Source: Pseudomonadota bacterium (GTDB lineage Bacteria; Pseudomonadota; Alphaproteobacteria; Rhizobiales; Afifellaceae). From it: DNA of 5,983 nucleotides. The position numbers were made by a program, and so were the translations under genes. The number at the start of each line of letters is the position of its first letter. Positions within the stretch are counted from its first letter, which is position 1. Under the pieces are notes generated by a model, which saw nothing but the letters and a program-made list of their open reading frames with translations, did not search any database and was not told the origin of the DNA. The stretch is taken from positions 1-5,983 of the forward strand of contig JAEZEK010000177.1 in assembly GCA_023417735.1 (NCBI GenBank). Reading direction: 5' to 3'. Below are positions 1 to 5,983 of the stretch, piece after piece.

Positions 1-1
1 G

Positions 2-259
2 GGCGGCTGGACGGTGAGCTCCGGCGGCAGCTCCTGCCAGCTCTTCATGTCGCTGACGTCCTGGTCCGGCGGCTACCGCGCGACCACTCGCGGCTGTTCC
101 GCACCGTCGCTCCAGGGCGTGTCCGCCTGGAACCTCGAAGGACGGCAGGTGACGCTCGTCGACCAGTCCGGCGCGACGGTGGCGCGCCTCTATCCGTCGT
201 CGAAGACGCAGTTCAACGGCCAGACTTCGGGCGGCGCCGCCGTCTCGTTCAGCCGCTGA
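2..259 (+). CDS. AprI/Inh-type (Omp19-like) protease inhibitor domain protein, 3' part only
   Basis: The frame is already open at the left edge, so only the last 85 residues are seen; the GTG at position 14 is internal, not a start. The visible part fits the AprI/Inh beta-barrel inhibitor domain. It has Gly-Gly-Trp near the window edge, Cys at visible residue 12, a second Cys at residue 32 in RGCSAP, then Trp and a run of short strands (SAWNLEGRQVTLVDQSG, VARLYP), ending in AVSFSR. The two cysteines are spaced as in family members that form one disulfide. Known members are periplasmic inhibitors of secreted metalloproteases or, like Brucella Omp19, outer-membrane lipoproteins. Any signal peptide or lipobox would lie outside the window. 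A strong hairpin just after the stop suggests the transcript ends here, separate from zapE. The family call is by eye from a short fragment; the exact target is unknown. Confidence 0.72.
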   Translation, partial: GGWTVSSGGSSCQLFMSLTSWSGGYRATTRGCSAPSLQGVSAWNLEGRQVTLVDQSGATVARLYPSSKTQFNGQTSGGAAVSFSR

Positions 260-265
260 CGCCGA

Positions 266-287
266 CGGCGCTCCCGAGGGAGCGCCG
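266..287 (+). terminator. Hairpin terminator after the inhibitor-domain gene
   Basis: An inverted repeat starts 7 bp after the TGA stop. The arms CGGCGCTCCC (266-275) and GGGAGCGCCG (278-287) are perfect complements, giving 9 base pairs around a CGAG tetraloop. The downstream stretch has only a TTT at 297-299 rather than a proper T-tract, so this may be a weak or Rho-assisted intrinsic terminator, or a 3'-end stabilising hairpin. Confidence 0.55.
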
Positions 288-375
288 CCCGCGCCGTTTC
301 CGCGAGCGGCCGCCCGTCGGAAGCAAGACGCGCCGATACTTGGGATTTGCGCTGGAACGAAGGTATCGCCCGCAC

Positions 376-390
376 GCAGGCCAGGCCTGC
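376..390. promoter_or_regulatory. 15-bp odd palindrome in the zapE leader, possible operator
   Basis: GCAGGCC-A-GGCCTGC has perfect 7-bp arms around a single central base. It ends 10 bp before the candidate -35 box at 401 and lies between two TATCGC hexamers (364-369 and 424-429). The position suits a repressor or activator site for zapE, but GC-rich palindromes arise by chance and no regulator family is recognisable. Confidence 0.25.
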
Positions 391-399
391 ACGCCCGTT

Positions 400-429
400 C
401 TTGCACTGCAGCATCGACGCCTCTATCGC
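400..429 (+). promoter_or_regulatory. Candidate housekeeping promoter for zapE
   Basis: A -35-like CTTGCAC (400-406) and a -10-like TATCGC (424-429) are separated by 17 bp when TTGCAC is taken as the -35 box. Alphaproteobacterial sigma-70 promoters favour a CTTG-type -35 and tolerate poor -10 boxes. Transcription from here would start near 436 and give a short leader holding just the Shine-Dalgarno sequence. A weaker alternative is TTGGGA (340-345) with TATCGC (364-369) at 18-bp spacing. Both -10 matches are only 3 of 6. Confidence 0.35.
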
Positions 430-440
430 TCATCTGCGAT

Positions 441-446
441 GGGGAG
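441..446 (+). promoter_or_regulatory. Shine-Dalgarno site that sets the zapE start
   Basis: GGGGAG lies 5 bases before the ATG at 452. It decides the start against an in-frame TTG at 347, which would add 35 residues with no resemblance to ZapE. Confidence 0.75.
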
Positions 447-451
447 CTGAG

Positions 452-1597
452 ATGCGGGAATCGATCCTTCGCCGCTACGATACGCTGGCGCAGGCCGGGA
501 CGCTCGAGCCGGACCCCGTGCAGCGCGCCTTGGCGGAGCGCCTGGACCGGCTCGTCGAGACGCTCGCCGAGCGCCGGCTCGGGTCGAAGAAGAAGGCCTT
601 CGGTTGGCTGTTCTCGCGCGCGCAGGCCCAACAGCCCGCCGGCCTCTACATCTGGGGCTCGGTGGGGCGCGGCAAGACCCTGCTGATGGACCTGTTCTTC
701 GCGGCCGCACCGCACGAGCGCAAGCGCCGCGTCCATTTCCACGAATTCATGGACGAGGTGCACCGGCGGCTCGAGGCTTTCCGGCGCAAGCTGCGCAGCG
801 GCGAAGCGAAGGGCGACGATCCGATCCCGCCGGTGGCGGCGGAGATCGCGGCTGAGACGCGCCTGCTCTGCCTGGACGAGTTCGCGGTCAACGACATCGC
901 CGACGCGATGATCCTCAGCCGGCTTTTCGAGAGCCTGTTCAGGCGCGGCGTCGCCCTGGTCGCGACGTCCAACACGCCGCCGTACGCGCTCTACAAGGAC
1001 GGCCTGAACCGTGCGCTGTTCCTGCCCGCGATCGCGCTGATCGAGAGGAACATGGAGGTGTTCCATCTCGAGGCGCCGAAGGACTACCGGCGCGACAAGG
1101 CGGGGACCGCGGCGGTCTATCTCACGCCCGCGGGACTGGCCGCCGACCAGAAGCTCGACAGGATCTTCCGCGATCTCACGGGGCGCGAACGCGGCGAGCC
1201 GACGAAGCTCGACGCCGGCAGGCGCAAGATCCCCGTCCCGCAGGCGGCCGACGGCGTCGCCCGCTTCACGTTCGGCGAACTCTGCGCGGTGCCGCTCGGG
1301 GCGGCGGACTACCTCAAGATCGCGCGCGCGTTCGACACGATCGTCGTCTCCGACATTCCGGTGATGACGCCGGCGACGCGCAACGAGGCCAAGCGCTTCA
1401 TCAACCTCATCGACACGCTCTACGACAACGGCGTGTGCCTGGTCGCGTCGGCCGAAGCGCCTCCCGACATGCTGTGGCGCGGGCAGACGGGGGTGGAGGC
1501 GCAGGAGTTCAAGCGGACCGCTTCGCGGCTGGTGGAGATGCAGTCCGACGCCTACCTGAACCGGAGCGTCGCCGCGCGCCGAAGGGCCTGCGTCTGA
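452..1597 (+). CDS. zapE: ZapE, AFG1-like P-loop ATPase (cell division / protein quality control)
   Basis: The protein is 381 residues, close to the 375 of E. coli ZapE. It shows the AFG1-like ATPase pattern: Walker A GSVGRGKT at 69-76 after GLYIW, a HFHEFM segment at 95-100, Walker B LLCLDEF at 138-144, sensor-1-like ATSN at 171-174 followed by TPPYALYKDGLNR, and a conserved C-terminal FKRTASRLVEMQSDAYL at about 353-369. In E. coli ZapE is a cytoplasmic Z-ring-associated ATPase. The mitochondrial homologue AFG1/LACE1 acts in turnover of inner-membrane respiratory subunits. No signal peptide or membrane segment is seen. The start at 452 is chosen for the GGGGAG five bases upstream and because MRESILRRYDTL looks like a normal ZapE N-terminus. 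mdh follows after 141 bp, an order common in Rhizobiales. Function is inferred from the family; the role beside TCA genes is not settled by the sequence. Confidence 0.95.
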   Translation: MRESILRRYDTLAQAGTLEPDPVQRALAERLDRLVETLAERRLGSKKKAFGWLFSRAQAQQPAGLYIWGSVGRGKTLLMDLFFAAAPHERKRRVHFHEFMDEVHRRLEAFRRKLRSGEAKGDDPIPPVAAEIAAETRLLCLDEFAVNDIADAMILSRLFESLFRRGVALVATSNTPPYALYKDGLNRALFLPAIALIERNMEVFHLEAPKDYRRDKAGTAAVYLTPAGLAADQKLDRIFRDLTGRERGEPTKLDAGRRKIPVPQAADGVARFTFGELCAVPLGAADYLKIARAFDTIVVSDIPVMTPATRNEAKRFINLIDTLYDNGVCLVASAEAPPDMLWRGQTGVEAQEFKRTASRLVEMQSDAYLNRSVAARRRACV

Positions 1598-2698
<1,101 letters not shown>

Positions 2699-2701
<3 letters not shown>

Positions 2702-2733
2702 CAATTGCCATTGTCATGCCGAAGGGACGGCAT
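2699..2733 (+). repeat. Two tandem stem-loops beginning at the mdh stop codon
   Basis: The first stem pairs TGACAAT (2699-2705, including the mdh TGA) with ATTGTCA (2710-2716) around a TGCC loop. The second pairs ATGCCG (2716-2721) with CGGCAT (2728-2733) around AAGGGA. The two share one base, A2716, so at full length they compete by a single pair. Together with the terminator that follows they make a structured mdh 3' end, which could protect the mRNA from exonucleases. The pairing is read directly; the role is inferred. Confidence 0.5.
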
Positions 2734-2742
2734 AGGTAGGGA

Positions 2743-2809
2743 TCGAGCCGGCCTTCGGGCCGGCTTCTTGTCAAGTTCGAACCCGGAGAGCTTCGGCTTG
2801 CCGGCTCGA
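2743..2809 (+). repeat. 10-bp inverted repeat that competes with the terminator stem
   Basis: TCGAGCCGGC (2743-2752) is the exact complement of GCCGGCTCGA (2800-2809). The left arm overlaps the 5' half of the terminator hairpin, so the two folds exclude each other. The distal arm is made after the terminator, so this cannot act as a simple antiterminator, but it could remodel a readthrough transcript. The rest of the gap to sucA (2810-2946) is GC-rich, holds the direct repeat GCGCCGGGC at 2814-2822 and 2838-2846, and shows no clear promoter hexamers. Confidence 0.35.
2745..2771 (+). terminator. Strong intrinsic terminator between mdh and sucA
   Basis: AGCCGGCC (2746-2753) pairs perfectly with GGCCGGCT (2758-2765) around a stable TTCG tetraloop, with a further G-T wobble at 2745/2766. 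TTCTTGT follows at 2765-2771. An 8-bp GC-rich stem with a cUUCGg loop and a T-rich tail is a classic Rho-independent terminator. It implies that mdh transcription largely ends here and that sucA needs its own promoter, or partial readthrough. Confidence 0.85.
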
Positions 2810-2946
2810 AGGGGCGCCGGGCCGCGTGAGGGGGAGCGCGCCGGGCATTTGTGGCTCATGACGGGGCCGAGGGAACAGAGGGCGTCCGGAACGAGCCGGG
2901 CGGCCGCAGAGCGGGAGCACGGGCCGAAGAGGTCCGGACAGATCTG

Positions 2947-5898
2947 ATGCCACGGCAAGACGCGAACGAAGCCTTTCAAACCTCCTCATTCCTCTATGGC
3001 GGCAACGCCTCCTATCTCGAAGACCTCTACGCGCAGTTTCAGCAGAACCCCGCCTCTCTCGACGAGGACTGGCAGGCGTTCTTCACCGGCCTGAAGGACG
3101 ACCGCGAGCGGGTGATGGCGGAGGCGCGCGGCGCCAGCTGGAGCCGCCCCGACTGGCCCATCCTCGCCAATGGCGAGCTTGTCGCCGCGCTCGACGGGAA
3201 CTGGACGCCGATCGAGGCCCGCGTCACCGACAAGGTGAAGGCGGCCGCGCAGGTCCGCGGCGTCGAGCTGACGGAACCGGAGGTGCTGCAGGCGACGCGC
3301 GATTCCGTCCGTGCGCTCATGATGATCCGCGCCTACCGCATGCGCGGGCACCTGCATGCGAACCTCGACCCGCTCGGGCTGGCGCCGCTGCGCGACCACG
3401 AGGAGCTCCATCCCTCCACCTACGGCTTCACCGAAGCCGACTACGAGCGCCGGATCTTCATCGACAACGTGCTCGGGATGCAGTTCGCGACCATCCCGGA
3501 AATGCTGTCGATCCTGCGCCGGACCTATTGCTCCACACTCGGCGTGGAGTTCATGCACATCTCCTCGCCGGCCGAGAAGCAGTGGATCCAGGCGCGCATC
3601 GAGGGCCCCGCCAAGGAGATCACCTTCCCCCCCCAGGGCAAGCGGGCGATCCTCAACAAGCTCGTCGAGGCGGAAGGCTTCGAGAAGTTCATCGACGTCA
3701 AGTACACCGGCACGAAGCGGTTCGGCCTCGACGGCGGCGAGTCGCTCATCCCGGCTCTCGAGCAAATCATCAAGCGCGGCGGTCATCTCGGCGTGAGCGA
3801 GATCGTGCTCGGCATGGCCCATCGCGGCCGCCTGAACGTGCTCGCTCAGGTGATGGGCAAGCCGCACCGCGCCATTTTCCACGAGTTCAAGGGCGGTTCC
3901 TTCGCGCCGGACGACGTCGAGGGCTCGGGCGACGTCAAGTATCATCTCGGCGCGTCGTCGGACCGCGAGTTCGACGGCAACAGGGTCCACCTGTCGCTGA
4001 CGGCCAATCCCTCGCACCTCGAGATTGCGGATCCCGTCGTGCTCGGCAAGGCGCGCGCCAAGCAGGACCAGCTCGAGGACAGGAAGCGGGCGCAGGTCCT
4101 GCCGCTCCTCATCCACGGCGACGCGGCCTTCGCCGGCCAGGGCGTCGTGGCGGAGTGCTTCGGCCTGTCAGGCCTGCGCGGCCACCGCGCCGGCGGCTCG
4201 CTGCACTTCATCATCAACAACCAGATCGGCTTCACCACGAACCCGCGCTTCGCGCGCTCCTCGCCCTATCCGTCGGACGTCGCGAAGATGGTCGAGGCGC
4301 CCATCCTGCACGTCAACGGCGACGATCCGGAGGCGGTGGTGTTCGCGGCCAAGATCGCGACGGAGTTCCGCCAGCGCTTCCACAAGCCGGTCGTGGTGGA
4401 CATGTTCTGCTACCGCCGCTTCGGCCACAACGAGGGCGACGAGCCCTCGTTCACGCAGCCGCTGATGTACAAGGCGATCCGCAACCATCCGACGACGCTC
4501 GAAATCTATGCCGACAAGCTGGTCGCCGAGGGCGTCGTGTCGCGCGAGGAGGTCGACGGCGTCCGCGCGGAATGGCGCCAGAGGCTCGAGGAGGAGTTCG
4601 AGGCCGGGCAGGCCTACCGCCCGAACAAGGCGGACTGGCTGGACGGGGCGTGGTCCGGGCTGACGACGCCGCAAGCCGGCGACGAGCGGCGCGTCAGCGA
4701 GACCGGCGTCGCCGGCGACACGCTGCGCGAGATCGCGAAGCGGCTCGCCCGCACGCCCAAGGACTTCAAGGTCCACCGCACGATCCAGCGCTTCCTCGAC
4801 AACCGCAAGGCGGTGATCAAGAGCGGCGAGGGGATCGACTGGGCCTTCGGCGAGGCCCTCGCCTTCGGCTCGCTCCTCAAGGAAGGCTACAAGGTCCGCC
4901 TGTCGGGTCAGGACGTCGAGCGTGGCACGTTCTCGCAGCGCCACGCGGTGCTCTACGACCAGGAGACGGAGAAGCGCTACACCTCGCTCAACCATCTCGG
5001 CGGCGAGCAGGCGAAGTTCGAGGTCATCAATTCCATGCTCTCCGAGGAGGCGGTGCTCGGCTTCGAGTACGGCTATTCGCTCGCGGAGCCCAACTGCCTG
5101 ACGCTGTGGGAGGCGCAGTTCGGCGACTTCGCCAACGGGGCCCAGGTGGTCATCGACCAGTTCATCTCGTCCGGCGAGCGCAAGTGGCTGCGCATGTCGG
5201 GGCTCGTGATGCTGCTGCCGCACGGCTACGAAGGGCAGGGGCCGGAGCACTCGTCGGCGCGCCTGGAGCGCTACCTCCAGATGTGCGCCGAGGACAACAT
5301 GCAGGTCACCAACTGCACGACGCCGGCGAACTACTTCCACATCCTGCGCCGGCAGATGCACCGCAGCTTCCGCAAGCCGCTCATCCTGATGACGCCGAAA
5401 TCGCTGCTCCGGCACAAGCGGGCGGTTTCGCGGCTGGAGGACCTCGCCGAGGGCTCGACCTTCCATCGCCTGCTCTTCGACGACGCCGAGGTGCTGCCGA
5501 ACCAGGAGATCAAGCTCGTCGAGGACGCCAAGGTCAGGCGCATCGTGCTGTGCTCGGGCAAGGTCTATTACGACCTCTACGAGGACCGCGAGAAGCGCGG
5601 CGTGGACGACGTCTACCTCCTGCGCGTCGAGCAGCTCTATCCGTTCCCGCTGAAGGCGCTCTGCGAGGTGCTGAGCCGCTTCCCCGAGGCCGAGATCGTC
5701 TGGTGCCAGGAGGAGCCGCAGAACATGGGCTCCTGGTTCTTCGTCGAGCCGCGCATCCGCGCCGTTCTCGACATGATCAAGGCGCCGCACCGGGCGCTGC
5801 GCTATGCCGGCCGGGCGGCCTCCGCGGCGACGGCGACGGGGCTGATGAGCAAGCACCTGCAGCAGCGCGACCAGTTCCTGGAAGAGGCGCTCGGCTGA
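2947..5898 (+). CDS. sucA: 2-oxoglutarate dehydrogenase E1 component (thiamine diphosphate-dependent)
   Basis: This 983-residue E1 subunit decarboxylates 2-oxoglutarate and passes the succinyl group to the lipoyl arm of SucB, releasing succinyl-CoA in the complete cytoplasmic complex. The N-terminal E2/E3-binding segment reads SFLYGGNASYLEDLY at 14-28. The thiamine diphosphate half shows MAHRGRLN (290-297), NPSHLE (354-359), the cofactor/Mg motif from HGDAAFAGQG (390-399) to NN at 424-425, and GHNEGDEPS at 493-501. The transketolase-like pyrimidine domain spans about 625-820 with GQGPEHSSARLERY at 763-776, and the C-terminal domain runs to QEEPQNMGSWFF (921-932). Length is normal and no frameshift is seen. 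The frame stays open upstream to a GTG at 2851, but those 32 residues do not look like the family and MPRQDANEAFQTSSF matches expected N-termini. The ribosome site is weak: AGAGG is 14 bases upstream and GGA 8. sucB follows after 35 bp, clearly the same operon. Confidence 0.97.
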   Translation: MPRQDANEAFQTSSFLYGGNASYLEDLYAQFQQNPASLDEDWQAFFTGLKDDRERVMAEARGASWSRPDWPILANGELVAALDGNWTPIEARVTDKVKAAAQVRGVELTEPEVLQATRDSVRALMMIRAYRMRGHLHANLDPLGLAPLRDHEELHPSTYGFTEADYERRIFIDNVLGMQFATIPEMLSILRRTYCSTLGVEFMHISSPAEKQWIQARIEGPAKEITFPPQGKRAILNKLVEAEGFEKFIDVKYTGTKRFGLDGGESLIPALEQIIKRGGHLGVSEIVLGMAHRGRLNVLAQVMGKPHRAIFHEFKGGSFAPDDVEGSGDVKYHLGASSDREFDGNRVHLSLTANPSHLEIADPVVLGKARAKQDQLEDRKRAQVLPLLIHGDAAFAGQGVVAECFGLSGLRGHRAGGSLHFIINNQIGFTTNPRFARSSPYPSDVAKMVEAPILHVNGDDPEAVVFAAKIATEFRQRFHKPVVVDMFCYRRFGHNEGDEPSFTQPLMYKAIRNHPTTLEIYADKLVAEGVVSREEVDGVRAEWRQRLEEEFEAGQAYRPNKADWLDGAWSGLTTPQAGDERRVSETGVAGDTLREIAKRLARTPKDFKVHRTIQRFLDNRKAVIKSGEGIDWAFGEALAFGSLLKEGYKVRLSGQDVERGTFSQRHAVLYDQETEKRYTSLNHLGGEQAKFEVINSMLSEEAVLGFEYGYSLAEPNCLTLWEAQFGDFANGAQVVIDQFISSGERKWLRMSGLVMLLPHGYEGQGPEHSSARLERYLQMCAEDNMQVTNCTTPANYFHILRRQMHRSFRKPLILMTPKSLLRHKRAVSRLEDLAEGSTFHRLLFDDAEVLPNQEIKLVEDAKVRRIVLCSGKVYYDLYEDREKRGVDDVYLLRVEQLYPFPLKALCEVLSRFPEAEIVWCQEEPQNMGSWFFVEPRIRAVLDMIKAPHRALRYAGRAASAATATGLMSKHLQQRDQFLEEALG

Positions 5899-5922
5899 GC
5901 GCGTCGGGGCGCAGGACAGATT

Positions 5923-5929
5923 GGAAGGG
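5923..5929 (+). promoter_or_regulatory. Shine-Dalgarno site for sucB
   Basis: GGAAGGG lies 4 bases before the ATG at 5934, inside the 35-bp sucA-sucB spacer. It is much better than the site before sucA, so sucB can be translated efficiently without coupling. There is no terminator in the spacer. Confidence 0.75.
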
Positions 5930-5933
5930 TGAG

Positions 5934-5983
5934 ATGGCAACGGACATCAAGGTTCCGACGCTCGGCGAATCCGTGACGGAGGC
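5934..5983 (+). CDS. sucB: Dihydrolipoyllysine succinyltransferase (E2 of 2-oxoglutarate dehydrogenase), 5' end only
   Basis: Only the first 16 full codons lie in the window, reading MATDIKVPTLGESVTE. This is the hallmark start of the lipoyl domain of 2-oxo-acid dehydrogenase E2 subunits, and VPTLGESVTE is typical of the SucB type rather than the pyruvate dehydrogenase E2. SucB forms the core of the complex, takes the succinyl group from SucA on its lipoyl-lysine and transfers it to CoA. The lipoylated lysine and the catalytic domain are beyond the edge. Its position just behind sucA supports the call. Confidence 0.93.
   Translation, partial: MATDIKVPTLGESVTE

Noticed and set aside
347..451. 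Possible upstream start of zapE at TTG 347
   Set aside because: It adds 35 residues unlike ZapE, overlaps the candidate promoter, and the ATG at 452 has a strong ribosome site.
2770..2790. tRNA T-arm-like sequence AGTTCGAACCCGG
   Set aside because: The flanking five-base segments do not pair as a T-stem, and no acceptor, D or anticodon arm is found around it.
2814..2846. Direct repeat GCGCCGGGC (2814-2822 and 2838-2846)
   Set aside because: Short, very GC-rich, only two copies, and easily due to composition; not evidence of a repeat array or iteron.
2986..4116. 376-codon open frame on the minus strand opposite the 5' part of sucA
   Set aside because: Same explanation: antisense of codon-biased coding DNA, with repetitive Arg/Leu/Val/Glu-rich translation and no domain.
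4168..5940. 590-codon open frame on the minus strand opposite sucA
   Set aside because: It is the antisense shadow of a clearly real gene in high-GC DNA. The translation is low-complexity, rich in Arg, Leu, Ala, Val and Glu, and resembles no protein family.

Overview
The window is ordinary, well-organised chromosomal DNA from a GC-rich alphaproteobacterium, most likely of the Rhizobiales (Hyphomicrobiales) type. The case rests on gene content and order. A periplasmic/outer-membrane AprI/Inh (Omp19-like) inhibitor domain is followed by zapE, malate dehydrogenase (mdh), the E1 subunit of 2-oxoglutarate dehydrogenase (sucA) and the first codons of its E2 subunit (sucB), all on the plus strand. 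The SucA sequence is of the alphaproteobacterial kind, with an N-terminal SFLYGGNASYLEDLY segment. Large spurious open frames on both strands fit a high-GC genome.

Layout: positions 2-259 hold the C-terminal 85 residues of the inhibitor-domain protein, followed by a strong hairpin at 266-287. Positions 288-451 are a leader with a candidate promoter and a 15-bp odd palindrome ahead of zapE (452-1597), whose start is fixed by a clear Shine-Dalgarno sequence. A 141-bp spacer with two perfect palindromes leads to mdh (1739-2701). Three consecutive hairpins follow the mdh stop, the last being a textbook intrinsic terminator (8-bp GC stem, UUCG loop, T-rich tail). A 245-bp non-coding gap separates mdh from sucA (2947-5898), and sucB begins 35 bp after sucA with a strong ribosome site.

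Mdh converts malate to oxaloacetate. SucA and SucB are the decarboxylase and succinyl-transferase of the 2-oxoglutarate dehydrogenase complex, so the right-hand 4.2 kb is a TCA-cycle cluster. ZapE is an AFG1-type P-loop ATPase linked to cell division in Escherichia coli and to mitochondrial protein quality control in eukaryotes.

The most notable point is an absence. In many alphaproteobacteria the succinyl-CoA synthetase genes sucC and sucD lie between mdh and sucA. Here that place holds only a terminator and about 175 bp of non-coding leader. I see no sign of a new defence, mobile or otherwise undescribed system. The remaining observations are modest regulatory or start-site questions.
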